64,000 bases of DNA from CAYQVO01 sp964421085. GTDB lineage: Bacteria; Bdellovibrionota_C; UBA2361; CAYQVO01. The position numbers were made by a program, and so were the translations under genes. Below, in pieces: positions 8,971-18,487 of the stretch (within the stretch, counting starts at the first letter, position 1; every line of letters begins with the position of its first letter). The notes under the pieces were generated by a model that was given only the letters and a program-made list of their open reading frames with translations, was not told the origin of the DNA and did not search any database. Location: assembly GCA_964421085.1 (NCBI GenBank), contig CAYQVO010000003.1, positions 1 through 64,000 on the forward strand, given 5' to 3'.

Positions 8971-9624
8971 ACTACCTCCGCAAATATGCTAACAGGCCGG
9001 GAGAGCTAATCAAGGCGGCTGCTGGTGTTGGGGTAACTCGTTCTGAACAGAGTGATTTTAAATGCGCATTAAAGGCTAAAACGCGAATCAGGACTGAGGG
9101 TCAGGTTTGGAAAGGCTGCCATAGGTTCAAGTGAACTGGAGCGATGGAGATCCTGTCGTTGCGGGATAGCTGGGACTTCCGACTCAGTTTGTGCTTTATC
9201 AGGGCATCGGACATCCTCCTGCAAATGCGCTTTACGAGGATATGGTCTCTTTTCTCCTGGTAAATTCAGGTTCAACCGGAACGTAAACCCCAATAGTTCC
9301 GCATTCAGATACATGGGGATGATATCCGATTCCATTTTCCCGAAGGGCATCCGCTCCCCACAGGAATCTGCTTTTCATGATATTCCCGCGCATCCGCGAT
9401 GCTCTTCGCGTCCGGCAGCTACTGAGGCCTGCTATGGCGATTCTCGAAAATAATGTCGAGACTGAAACACCCGGGCAGGCAGCGGGCAAATCTCACAAAA
9501 GCAGCGGAAACAGGGAGTTACGGGCCGATCGCAACATGATGGTAATTCCAGGCCTGCAGGTGTATTTGTTTGTCGTGTTTCGGATAGCGGATGAACCAAT
9601 GGTGATATGAAGAAGGAGATGAAC
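8971..9624. other. Long divergent intergenic region, no gene supported
   Basis: About 650 bp between divergently transcribed genes. Short frames exist on the minus strand (for example 9069-9350 and 9232-9489), but none has domain-like composition, a good ribosome site or conserved motifs. The region presumably holds the promoters of both flanking genes. No tRNA or riboswitch was recognised by eye. Confidence 0.45.
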
Positions 9625-11163
9625 ATGTTCGCTCGGAAAATGAAGATGTCTTTGATCATGCAGTCTCTCCGGCTTGCATTCCTGATGAGCGGCGTTCTCG
9701 CTGAATGCGCAGCAGCCCAGGAGGGATTTGAACAGAGTGCTAAACTCTCGGCGTCCACGGGAGCCGCACAGGATAATCTGGGCTGGAGTGTCGCAACAAA
9801 CTCAAATGGACGAAGCATTGTGGCCGGCGCAATGGGGTCGATATATACCGGTTCGACCCCGGGTTCCGCCTATCTCTGGGATTATTCAGGTGGAGCATGG
9901 AAAGAAACCCGGCTGCAGGGGGACGGCGTCAAACAGGCAGACTCTTTCGGAGAAAATGTTTCGATAAGCGGCGATGGAAATACGATTGTAGTCGGCGCCC
10001 CGGGCTGGAACTCGAATGCCGATAAGAACAATGGTTCTGCATACGTTTTCAGTCGCAGTGATGGCGCCTGGCGTCGGCAGAAGCTGGTCGCAGGTGATGG
10101 CGCTGACGGGGACTGGTTTGGAGCAGAAACAGCAGTCAGCAATGATGGAAGTCTCATCGTAATAGCAGCACGCAACAGGAATGATCTGGGAGAAAAAAGC
10201 GGTTGCGTATATCTGTTCAGAAAATCCAGCGGAACCTGGAGCCAGGTTCTCAAGCTCGAGCCGAGCGATGGAACGGCCAAAATGCGTTTCGGAGACGATG
10301 TCGCGGTAAACAAGGACGGCACAGTGCTGGTGGTGGGCTCATCAGGAATAGATTTTTATCACCCGCTCGTCGGGAAGGCGTATGCCTACCGCTGGAACGG
10401 CAGTTCATGGGTCGAGTACAAATTGTCCGTCGACGGTCTTAAAGCGGGCGACCATTACGGGCTCTATGTGGCCCTGAGCGGTGACGGCAATACGGCTGTG
10501 GTCGGCGCGGCCAACGATTCTGAAAAAGCCGCGTATGCCGGAGCAGCTTATGTCTACCGCTGGAAGGGCGGAACCTGGGTCTCTGAGAAGTTGACCGCAG
10601 CGACTCCTTTGGCATACGCAGGGTTCGGAAGCGGCATGTCTCTAAGCAATGACGGCAAAAGTATGCTGGTTTCCGCGAGCGGTGTGGTTTATGCCTATTC
10701 ATACACCAAAGGAGCCTGGGATGCAGGACAGCAGCTCATCGGCAGCGACACACAGTCCGATGACAGCTATGGGAAAAGCGGCCTGAGTGGGGATGGTCTG
10801 ACTGCGGTTGCCGGAGCGTGCAATGATGATGACAAAGGTACCGACAGCGGGTCGGTGTATGTATTCCGGAAAAGCGGAGCGGAGCAGATTCCGAATCTGA
10901 AAGTCCTGAAGCGACTGACTGCGGCAATCACCGTAAATAAATCATCGGGCAAAGCGCCGCTGAAAGTGAAGTTTAAAGGAAATGCTTCCGGCCCCGGCAA
11001 GAAGACATACTACTGGGACTTTGACGGTGACGGCACTGTTGATTCAAACAGCAGGAGCGTTAAATACACCTACGAATCCCGCGGAAAGTTTAAAGCAGCT
11101 TTGACCGTCGCAAACGGCAAGAAGCGCAGCAAAACCGTGAAGCGAAGAATAGTCGTGAAGTAG
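9625..11163 (+). CDS. Secreted FG-GAP-type propeller protein with C-terminal PKD domain
   Basis: The start chosen is the ATG at 9625, because AAGGAG at 9613-9618 sits six bases upstream; an earlier ATG at 9607 has no comparable site. The protein (512 residues) has a signal peptide ending near CAAAQ. Seven or so repeats of about 55 residues follow, with motifs such as GWSVATNSNG, SGDGNTIVVGAP and LSGDGNTAVVGA, typical of FG-GAP/integrin-like beta-propellers. The C-terminus is a PKD domain (APLKVKFKGNASG, YYWDFDGDG). It is probably exposed on the surface or secreted, with an adhesive role. It ends in a short basic tail. Ligand and export route beyond Sec are unknown. Confidence 0.85.
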   Translation: MFARKMKMSLIMQSLRLAFLMSGVLAECAAAQEGFEQSAKLSASTGAAQDNLGWSVATNSNGRSIVAGAMGSIYTGSTPGSAYLWDYSGGAWKETRLQGDGVKQADSFGENVSISGDGNTIVVGAPGWNSNADKNNGSAYVFSRSDGAWRRQKLVAGDGADGDWFGAETAVSNDGSLIVIAARNRNDLGEKSGCVYLFRKSSGTWSQVLKLEPSDGTAKMRFGDDVAVNKDGTVLVVGSSGIDFYHPLVGKAYAYRWNGSSWVEYKLSVDGLKAGDHYGLYVALSGDGNTAVVGAANDSEKAAYAGAAYVYRWKGGTWVSEKLTAATPLAYAGFGSGMSLSNDGKSMLVSASGVVYAYSYTKGAWDAGQQLIGSDTQSDDSYGKSGLSGDGLTAVAGACNDDDKGTDSGSVYVFRKSGAEQIPNLKVLKRLTAAITVNKSSGKAPLKVKFKGNASGPGKKTYYWDFDGDGTVDSNSRSVKYTYESRGKFKAALTVANGKKRSKTVKRRIVVK

Positions 11164-11354
11164 CGTAATGAGTGCGCGGGGTCAAACCCGCGGCAATCTC
11201 AATTACGGGACTACCCGCATTTGTCGCCAAGCCGGTCGCAGCAGGAATGGGCAAAGATTCGCGCCGGGTTTTTGCCCGGGTTGCCGGGGAATTGCCCGGA
11301 CTTTCTTCATCCTTCCGGCGTCTCGCTCACCGGGGCTGCTCCAGTGGGACAAAT

Positions 11355-12146
11355 TCACCTCCGCGGATTGTCTTCGGGACAATCGTCCTGCTTGTGTCGC
11401 CGTTTCCGTCGAATGTCAACTCTCCCGGCCGGAGCGAATGCGGTAATTTCTGACAAAATCTTCGAAGAGCGGATCTCTCGATGAGCGGCGGCGGCGTTCA
11501 AAGCGAGTCCCGCATCTCGCCGCTGTTCCGGTGTCATCTCGTCTCCCGGACAATGAATTATCCTCTTCGAAAACAGTTTGAGAATTTCGCCTGCTCTCAA
11601 TTTGTCGGCCTGCGCTGTTTTGATGATGATGCCGATTTCGATGGTCAATTCTTTCCCAATCCTGCCGCCGCGATTCTCCAGCGTGGGAGATCCGATGGCA
11701 GCAGGCAGGAGGCTTATAGCCCCCTGCTCCGAGATATGGAAGAAATGGCCTCCGCATGCAATAGAATCAAGCGCAAGGCCTGACTTCTTCCATTTGTCGA
11801 GTGGAATCTTTCCTCCCATTGCCGGCACGGCACGCGAAAACCCGTCGCCAGGAATAGACTTGGCGTGTCCGTCATCGATGATATCCCTGACTTCGTTCAA
11901 CAATTTGCCGATTGTCAGCACATTCCCCGCTGCCACGGACGCTCCGGATGCCCTCACGGCAATCTCCACGCCGCGCAGAACAGAAGGAGCCTTTGTGCGG
12001 GGGGCAGTCTCAACAATCTGCGAAACTGCCCTGATATGATCCATTTCGTTATTTCCGCCCACCGCCTCCATGAAAGTCCGAACACAGTGAAGAACTTCCG
12101 GCCGGGTTTCACACGCCTTGATTCTGATTTGCCGAAGCTCATTCAA
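11355..12146 (-). CDS. Conserved-looking hypothetical cytosolic protein
   Basis: This 263-residue protein lacks a signal peptide or membrane segment and has no domain I recognise. It starts at a TTG overlapping the stop of the upstream secreted transglutaminase-like gene by 8 bp, which implies translational coupling. Its codon pattern looks genuinely coding, with mixed alpha/beta composition (for example VLTIGKLLNEVRDIIDDGH and GKELTIEIGIIIKTAQADKL) and a basic C-terminal tail (RRKRRHK). An ATG one base away in another frame gives only 62 residues and is less likely. Function is unknown. Bases 11164-11354 downstream contain no gene. Confidence 0.6.
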   Translation of the reverse strand: MNELRQIRIKACETRPEVLHCVRTFMEAVGGNNEMDHIRAVSQIVETAPRTKAPSVLRGVEIAVRASGASVAAGNVLTIGKLLNEVRDIIDDGHAKSIPGDGFSRAVPAMGGKIPLDKWKKSGLALDSIACGGHFFHISEQGAISLLPAAIGSPTLENRGGRIGKELTIEIGIIIKTAQADKLRAGEILKLFSKRIIHCPGDEMTPEQRRDAGLALNAAAAHREIRSSKILSEITAFAPAGRVDIRRKRRHKQDDCPEDNPRR

Positions 12147-14007
12147 GCGGACAACAGATCTCTTTTACATCATGAATCTGCGCCCGCACGGACGCCGTTG
12201 AGAATCCCCCGGAATTAAAGCTCTCCCACTCCTCCAGGCTTACAAGGGCAAACTTGAAATTGCTTGCGCTCCAGACTTTCGTGCCTGGAAGCGGCTTGTC
12301 GTAGAACTGGGAAAACCACTCATATACCGGAAGTTCATAACGGTACAGAACTTTCAGCCCTTCTCTGCCGCTTTTTGTCCAGTCCCAGACCATGTTGTAT
12401 CCGGTCCTGAAGCCCATGTAACGATTTTCAGCCGACGAATAGTAGGCCGGGAAACTGTGGATCTCTCGATAAAAATAGTCGTCTATCACATCGTAGTGAA
12501 TGTGCAGGGCTGGAATTCCAAGTGCTTTGGCAACTGCCAGACTCATCGCTGTCACATCGCCGCAATTTCCGTAATGAGTGCCGTTCTCATTGAAGTACCT
12601 GACCTGAAAGCCCGCACTCCAGTTCAAGCCTCTGTATACCGGCACGCCATCAACCTCCGTAATGATATGGAGATTGTTTTCTTCTTCGTATCTGGCCTCT
12701 TCGTACATTTTCCGCCAGTATTCTGTCCCGAGGAGCTCAGCAAGCGCTCTCAGGAAATCGAGTGAAGCGCGATAGTGCTGGTTATTTGCGAAGGTTTCTT
12801 CGATTTTCCACAAAGTTGCCGGGAGATCTCCGGGCACAATCAGATCGTGTCTGCTGATGAGCGCGCGCGCGTCATTAAAGACTGCCGGGTCAAGAAAGAG
12901 AAATTTATATATTGCCTCACTGAATTTCCCTCCGTTCCTGCTCAATATTTTCCGGAATCTCCAGGTGTTGTTTTCAATCCCGTAAAGAGACGCCCGGTTC
13001 GACCAGGAAATAATCTGATTGAGACCCAGCTTCGAAAGCTTTTGCTGGTCTGGAAAAGAATAGCTCTCTGTTTTTTCCGCTTCTTCAAGCATCAGAATCC
13101 CGTCTGAGACGACCGTGTCGCGAACTCGGTCCTCGCTCATCCGATAAATATATGCATCAGCCAGCGCCTGGGCTATTGGAAGCGGGTTGTCAGGCGTGAA
13201 GGATCTCCTTTCCGCGTAACGCGCAAAAAGCTCGAGCGCATAATTCCTGAATTTTTCGGGCAGCGATGACTGGGGCGTGAAAGCAGTGATGTAGTTGTAT
13301 GCGTTATATGCTTCGTCCCAGGCGACTGAGGTGGGGTGATAATACCCCGGGAGCTTCTTCAGCGCCCGGAGAGGAACCCTTGCTTCAAAAACCCTTCCTT
13401 TTGCGCTTTTCATGCCGCGCGGCACGAAAGATTTCTTCCAGGAGCCGTCTGCTTCATTGAACACGTTGACGTAACTTGCGTTGTCTGCCCATGCGATTGA
13501 ATAGAAGGGTCTCGATGCGCTGCTCATGAGATTGATCGCAAAGTAGTATTTTTGATTCCGCGGCATAACACGCGGTTTTGACATCACGTAGAGATAGCGC
13601 CCGTCTGACGCGAACCCGTACAACGTGGTATCAAACGCGGCTCTTTTTTTTCTAATCTTTCTGCCGGCCTTGATTGGATACCATTCGTTCCATCGGTCCC
13701 CGACTGCGAAGGTTCTCGTGCTCCAGTCTTTCGCTCTGCCATCTATTTTAATGCGCTTTGCAGCGTGTTTGAGCCTTTTAAACTCCGCCTGCCTGTCTTT
13801 TTCGAGGAGGCGTTCCAGCCCTTCATGCACAATGGGGTTAGTGCTCAGGCTGACATAGTCTGAGATGTTTTGCTGTACCGCCTGACTGAGAGTCAAAGCG
13901 TGGAGACTCGAGATGGCCGCCATGATTTCTGAAGCATCAACTGCGAATGCTGTTGATGACCAGGGAAAAACGAATAGAAATAACGGGAGGAAGACTCGGA
14001 ATTTCAC
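12139..14007 (-). CDS. Secreted transglutaminase-like protein with N-terminal CBM9-like domain
   Basis: This 622-residue protein starts at a GTG and has a signal peptide (LPLFLFVFPWSSTAFA). Residues about 85-220 resemble a CBM9-like/sugar-binding beta domain (IKIDGRAKDWSTRTF, RVFEARVPLRAL). A helical middle follows, and the C-terminal part carries a transglutaminase-like core: YGNCGDVTAMSLAVAKALGI with the Cys nucleophile, then REIHSFPAYY with a candidate His. Such domains act as Cys proteases or acyltransferases on proteins or peptidoglycan. It is likely periplasmic or extracellular. It overlaps the downstream hypothetical gene by 8 bp. The transglutaminase call rests on the Cys and His motifs and their spacing; an active Asp was not pinned down. 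Confidence 0.75.
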   Translation of the reverse strand: MKFRVFLPLFLFVFPWSSTAFAVDASEIMAAISSLHALTLSQAVQQNISDYVSLSTNPIVHEGLERLLEKDRQAEFKRLKHAAKRIKIDGRAKDWSTRTFAVGDRWNEWYPIKAGRKIRKKRAAFDTTLYGFASDGRYLYVMSKPRVMPRNQKYYFAINLMSSASRPFYSIAWADNASYVNVFNEADGSWKKSFVPRGMKSAKGRVFEARVPLRALKKLPGYYHPTSVAWDEAYNAYNYITAFTPQSSLPEKFRNYALELFARYAERRSFTPDNPLPIAQALADAYIYRMSEDRVRDTVVSDGILMLEEAEKTESYSFPDQQKLSKLGLNQIISWSNRASLYGIENNTWRFRKILSRNGGKFSEAIYKFLFLDPAVFNDARALISRHDLIVPGDLPATLWKIEETFANNQHYRASLDFLRALAELLGTEYWRKMYEEARYEEENNLHIITEVDGVPVYRGLNWSAGFQVRYFNENGTHYGNCGDVTAMSLAVAKALGIPALHIHYDVIDDYFYREIHSFPAYYSSAENRYMGFRTGYNMVWDWTKSGREGLKVLYRYELPVYEWFSQFYDKPLPGTKVWSASNFKFALVSLEEWESFNSGGFSTASVRAQIHDVKEICCPLE

Positions 14008-14093
14008 CTGGGTAATATCGGCCTTTGCGGAGAAAACATTAGTTACGGCCGCTTGTTTCAGCGCGTTGAAAGGCCCGGGCGGAAGGAGCCGGT

Positions 14094-14297
14094 CTACGAG
14101 CGTTCAGGAACCGGGTTCCCTGTCACGATGGCACAAAGAGAAGGGCCGTTTCGGGGAAAACCGGACGAAAGCCGGAATTGAAGCTCATCATCGATAAATG
14201 CGATGACTGCCGGGGCACCGTTGAACTTTGCCTTAGTGATACCGATGGAGACGAATGGCGGGCGTGAAGGCATGCGGGTTCGCGCAGCTTCACGCAC
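14094..14297 (-). CDS. Short ORF with PAS-like segment, possibly a remnant
   Basis: A 67-residue frame opened at a GTG contains SIGITKAKFNGAPAVIAFID, which resembles the last two strands of a PAS domain (the usual form ends in DITERK). No other PAS elements or kinase domains adjoin it, so a decayed signalling gene is possible. It sits in the 320-bp gap between two secreted-protein genes. It may also be non-coding; the resemblance was judged by eye. Confidence 0.25.
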   Translation of the reverse strand: MREAARTRMPSRPPFVSIGITKAKFNGAPAVIAFIDDELQFRLSSGFPRNGPSLCAIVTGNPVPERS

Positions 14298-14328
14298 AAC
14301 TTCCTGACAAAGCAGTCCAGGCTGTCAA

Positions 14329-16224
14329 TTACCGCTTCAAGACCACCCTCTTCCGATATACACCCCAGTTATCCTTTGTGTTCGCGTCACGAGTCCTGTG
14401 ATCGGGATCGACCAGGACTCCGATATAGTAACGTCCTGCCTTGAGCTTTCTCGAGAGACGAAACTTTTTCGAAAAAAGTTTTTTCGAGGAAGCAGACATG
14501 CTGTTAATTGACATGGAGCCGAGCAGGCTGGATTTCTTCAAAACGAAGGCCTTCTTCTTTGAAAGGTAAAAAACAACTTTAAAGGCGCCCGTTGCTGCGC
14601 CGGAATTTGCGAGAGTTGCAGACACTTTCAATTTTCTGCCGATCTTTCCCCTGGCAGGCGCGCGCACATTCTTCACTGAAATATTCACCGATGATGAATT
14701 GCCCACTGTTGATGTCACTGTCGGCGTGTTCGTAGCTGTTGGTGTTGCGGTATTGGTAGCCGTTGAAGTCGGCGTACTTGTGGCCGTCTCCGTCGGAGTT
14801 GCAGTTGGAGTTTGCGTCGGCGTGTTCGTGGGAGTGGGAGCGGGAGCATCATTCACATATATGATGATCGTCTCTGAATCAGTTGCTTCCCCGTCATTAA
14901 CAGAGAAAACAACAGAGGGATATGCGCCGGCCTGATCATAACCAGGGGTCCAGGTGCATGTCTTTGTCGCCGGATCAAATGATGCGCCTGAAGGCAGTCC
15001 CGAAGCTTCATATGAAAGAGGATCGCCGTCCGAATCTATTGCGTTAATTACAAAGGAGAGACTTTCTCCCTCGTCTACAGACTTATTTCCAATAGCATCG
15101 AGTACCGGCGGCTCATTTGACGTTTTTGCGAACCAGACCTCATAGTCTGTTGAGTCACTTGCTTCATAAAGGGCGTATGCGTCCTCACCTCCGACAACCA
15201 CAGGATTGCGGCCGGTTGTTGTCGGATCAAGATCGGCAGGAACGCCGAATCCCGAGCCCTCGTCTTTCTGATAGCTGATGCCGCCGGATGAATTAACGTG
15301 GAGCAGGTGAACAATATCTTCTCCGAAAGTATCTATTGCAAAAGAGGATCCGCCGGAAAGATCTGTTGTGGTCCAGGTCCCCGCGCCGGCACCCCCCACT
15401 ATCTTCGCGAATGTGCTGCCATAGACGACGTAAGCTGTGCCGGAATCGGTAAGCGCAATTGCGTTTCTCCGAATCTCCGGGTATCCCTTCTTGACCCAGT
15501 CAGATGAGGGGACTTCATCGTCGGTGGCAGAACGATAGACATGAATCCGAGTGCCCCATTCAGTCCACCCCATCGCTCCATAAATCCACTTGAACCAGTA
15601 TCCAATAACGTAATCGCCGTTGCTGTTTACTGCGATTACAGGAGAACTGTAATAGTTGGCGCTGCGTCCTCCTCCGGAGGACTCGTACCAGCCGTCCCAG
15701 GTTTTGACAGGATCAGCAGGAAAGGAACCAGCTGAGTTGTTGCTGTAAAGCAAATCGGTGTAGGAGTCCTCCCCCTGGTAATTGCACGACCACACTACGT
15801 GAGCTACCCCGGCGCCGCTTACCCCGATATCAACAGTATAGGCGGAGTAGTTTGATGAAATCTGAACGGGAGTCTGCCAGCCCGTACTTGGACGTTTTGT
15901 ATAAAGGACAGCTCCTGACGAAATAAAAACGACCTGAGGCACTGCATCTGACGCTGCGGCAACAGCAGGGGCGGTACCCGGACTGACTGGTTCCTCTGCC
16001 TGCCAGCCGGCTGACGTGCGAACGCGGTAATAAACGGTGCCGTCCCTCTCATAGACCACATGCACGTTCCCGGAGGGATCGAGCGTTGCATCCATGTTAC
16101 TCTCGGAAGACGAGTTGTCGGTGATCTGTACAAGTGCCATCAAGGACGAAGGCATCACCAGGATTCCAAATGACAGGAGTGAGGAAATAAGGGTCCGGAT
16201 ACATACTGAGTTGATTAGCTTCAT
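14329..16224 (-). CDS. Secreted surface protein with propeller-like N-terminus, Ig-like and CARDB domains
   Basis: The protein from the ATG at 16224 (631 residues) begins with a Sec signal peptide (LISSLLSFGILVMPSSLMA); a TTG at 16332 would add 36 residues ahead of it and is less likely. Residues about 35-375 contain repeated strands of sialidase/propeller type (GNVHVVYERDGTVYYRVRTS, GVAHVVWSC). Next is an Ig-like putative dystroglycan/cadherin-type domain (IGNKSVDEGESLSF, DGDPLSYEASGLPSG), then a long Thr/Pro-rich linker, then a CARDB-like domain (LKVSATLANSGAATG) to the C-terminus. It is probably a secreted or surface adhesin-like protein. The TP linker is low-complexity DNA. Confidence 0.82.
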   Translation of the reverse strand: MKLINSVCIRTLISSLLSFGILVMPSSLMALVQITDNSSSESNMDATLDPSGNVHVVYERDGTVYYRVRTSAGWQAEEPVSPGTAPAVAAASDAVPQVVFISSGAVLYTKRPSTGWQTPVQISSNYSAYTVDIGVSGAGVAHVVWSCNYQGEDSYTDLLYSNNSAGSFPADPVKTWDGWYESSGGGRSANYYSSPVIAVNSNGDYVIGYWFKWIYGAMGWTEWGTRIHVYRSATDDEVPSSDWVKKGYPEIRRNAIALTDSGTAYVVYGSTFAKIVGGAGAGTWTTTDLSGGSSFAIDTFGEDIVHLLHVNSSGGISYQKDEGSGFGVPADLDPTTTGRNPVVVGGEDAYALYEASDSTDYEVWFAKTSNEPPVLDAIGNKSVDEGESLSFVINAIDSDGDPLSYEASGLPSGASFDPATKTCTWTPGYDQAGAYPSVVFSVNDGEATDSETIIIYVNDAPAPTPTNTPTQTPTATPTETATSTPTSTATNTATPTATNTPTVTSTVGNSSSVNISVKNVRAPARGKIGRKLKVSATLANSGAATGAFKVVFYLSKKKAFVLKKSSLLGSMSINSMSASSKKLFSKKFRLSRKLKAGRYYIGVLVDPDHRTRDANTKDNWGVYRKRVVLKR

Positions 16225-16606
16225 GGAAAGCCCGTTTATGTTAAAAACGTTGGAGATTTCAGGGATCCCGAATGCACCACTGATGGGAGAGGAACAATCG
16301 GCCCTGTTAAACGATAGTAGTTTCTTTTTCAAACTTACTCAACAAAAACGGCCTGAAATTATTGAAGACTGAGGCATGCAAAGGTTCGAGATCTCCAGTT
16401 GACGGCTGCTCGCTTCGCATAGCTCTTCTGCAAAGAAATGTTCTGTCTCTCTTTGCCATTCTTTCCGGAAACGGCCTGCCTCCGCCATGAGAAGGCGGGG
16501 ATTGAGGATGCAAAAGTCATGGAAAAGCCTGTTGACATAAGCGAGCTGCGGGAATGGGTGCTCAAAGCGGGAGTCAATACCTCCGCATCTCTCTCCCGCA
16601 TGAATC

Positions 16607-18208
16607 TCATGGGGGCGGAACTGCCATTTCAATCGTAACCTTTGCGCCGGAGCCGGGGCTCGACTCTATCCTGAAATCGCCGCCGTGATACGCAACCCGC
16701 TCCCGTATGTTGAAAAGTCCGAATCCGCCTTCATGCGATGGAATCTGCCCCATCGGGTCCCGGTCAAATCCGGCGCCGTCATCTTTCACAACTATGCAGA
16801 TTCTCCCATTCACACATCCCGCATCAATGCTGCAGGATCGGGCCTTGGCGTGCTTTATCACATTTACAATCAGCTCTCTCGTGAAAGCATACAACATCGA
16901 AAGAAAATCCTCGTCGACATGCTGCAAATCACCGGAGCATTTCAGGTTGAATTCTATTTCGTGGCTCCTCTTCAGGCGCTCTATTAAAGCTTCGAGCGCA
17001 GCTCCCAGACCAAGCTGATTCAGTACCGGAGGGCTGAGCGCGTAAGTGAGAGATCTTGTGGTTTGTATACCGCGATCAAGCTCCGTCCGCATCCAGTCGA
17101 TGGCAGCAAGATGCTCATCAGCCTGGAGAGCTTCTTTGAGAACCCCGAGTTTCATCTTGCAGATCACAAGAAGCTGCGTCACATCGTCATGAAGAAGATC
17201 CGCTATCTTCCGTCTCTCCCTGCTTTCTGCAACAGCAATCTCAGATGAAGCTGTCCGGAGTCTTTCATTGGAAAGCTCGAGGGCTTTTTCTGTCTGCTTT
17301 CTCTCCGTAATATCCTGCATGCTCACGGTCACACGGGAAAGGGTGTCGGCGCATCCGGGCCACACATGGAGACTCAGAATGAAGGTTCTCGTACGACCGG
17401 AAAAATCCCGGAACGGCGCTTCGTATTCACTCCTGACACTTCCCCGATGCAACGCCAGAAGTTCACGACCGAACACCTCCAGAGTTTCCCTGGTGAAAAA
17501 TTGCCCGATGTCTCGAATCAAATCGTCAACCGAATTCACACCAAAGAGAGAGATTGAAGCTTGATTAACATCAATGGCGCGGATCATCGATGCAAACTTG
17601 ATCAATTCATCGGGATGCTCAGCAAAATATCCATCGAGATCTCCGACTCCTGAATCCTCAAGCGCACGCAGTGCGGTCTTAGCTTCCGACAGGTCCTCAT
17701 GCCACAAGGATATCGGCGCCTGTGAAAACAGGTCGTGATACCGTTTTTCGCTCTCGCGAAGATGCCTTTCGCTTTCAGCCAGAAGTTGTTCAGCAAGCTT
17801 ACGGGCTGTGATATCGCGTCGTGCTCCTGCAACACCGATTATCAATCCGTTCTCATCCCTCACGGGCGTTTTGATTGTCTCGAACCAGATCCCCCAATCC
17901 GCGAACTCTTCCTCACGGCGAAGGACTTCTCCTTTTCGGAATACCTCCTCGCACTCAGCTGAGAATCTTTTCAGAGTCACTTCATCAAATAAGATCCCCT
18001 CCCCCGTCGAATTCAGAATCCGCTCTTCCGCCACGCCGGTCAGCGTGCTCCATGCCTTATTGACAAATAGAAAACGTCCTTCCAGATCTCTGAACCAGAT
18101 TGGATCGGGAAGAGCGTCGATGACATTTCTGGAAATGGATCCTGCCGTCGCGGGAAATATCGCCGGGGCACCGACGCTATTTGCACCTCTGTCTGAAGAA
18201 GAAGTCAT
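16607..18208 (-). CDS. PAS-domain sensor histidine kinase (HisKA_3 type)
   Basis: This 533-residue cytosolic kinase has two PAS domains (about 25-135, ending GARRDITARK, and about 150-310, ending VSMQDITERK). The dimerisation helix contains ERRKIADLLHDDVTQLL, where the His of LLHDDV is the probable phosphorylation site, as in NarL-partner kinases. The HATPase_c domain shows the N-box (ELIVNVIKHA), G1 (DDGAGFD) and G2 (GGFGLFNIRERV). No transmembrane segments were found, so it would sense a cytoplasmic or redox/small-molecule cue. No LuxR-type response regulator is adjacent; the nearest receiver-containing gene is at 19244-21109. Bases 18209-18487 upstream hold no gene. Confidence 0.9.
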   Translation of the reverse strand: MTSSSDRGANSVGAPAIFPATAGSISRNVIDALPDPIWFRDLEGRFLFVNKAWSTLTGVAEERILNSTGEGILFDEVTLKRFSAECEEVFRKGEVLRREEEFADWGIWFETIKTPVRDENGLIIGVAGARRDITARKLAEQLLAESERHLRESEKRYHDLFSQAPISLWHEDLSEAKTALRALEDSGVGDLDGYFAEHPDELIKFASMIRAIDVNQASISLFGVNSVDDLIRDIGQFFTRETLEVFGRELLALHRGSVRSEYEAPFRDFSGRTRTFILSLHVWPGCADTLSRVTVSMQDITERKQTEKALELSNERLRTASSEIAVAESRERRKIADLLHDDVTQLLVICKMKLGVLKEALQADEHLAAIDWMRTELDRGIQTTRSLTYALSPPVLNQLGLGAALEALIERLKRSHEIEFNLKCSGDLQHVDEDFLSMLYAFTRELIVNVIKHAKARSCSIDAGCVNGRICIVVKDDGAGFDRDPMGQIPSHEGGFGLFNIRERVAYHGGDFRIESSPGSGAKVTIEMAVPPP

Positions 18209-18487
18209 CTCAAAAGGCTGTAACAGAATTGATATAGGTTAGCCAATGGCGCAATAAAGCGCAAATCAGCAGGTAATTCAAAACGCTGTCCATCCGCATC
18301 TGGTTACACTTCAGGACTGTTCTCGAACCGATCTCACAGTGTATTCGGCTGCCGAAATTCTCTCTCTCTCAGGAGGATGACCGGTCTGCTGCGTGCCGAA
18401 CCGGCAGCACACCCGATATCGGCACAGCCTTCGGCCATGCTGCCGGCCTGCGTTCCCTTACGCCGCCATCTATAGCATATTATCCAT

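Noticed and set aside
11578..12039. Plus-strand frame of 153 residues
   Set aside because: It lies antisense to the 263-residue minus-strand gene, which has better codon pattern and operon overlap; I treat it as a shadow.
14700..14850. Low-complexity repeats suggesting a CRISPR-like or tandem array
   Set aside because: They are codons of the Thr/Pro-rich linker of the CARDB protein, not direct repeats with unique spacers.
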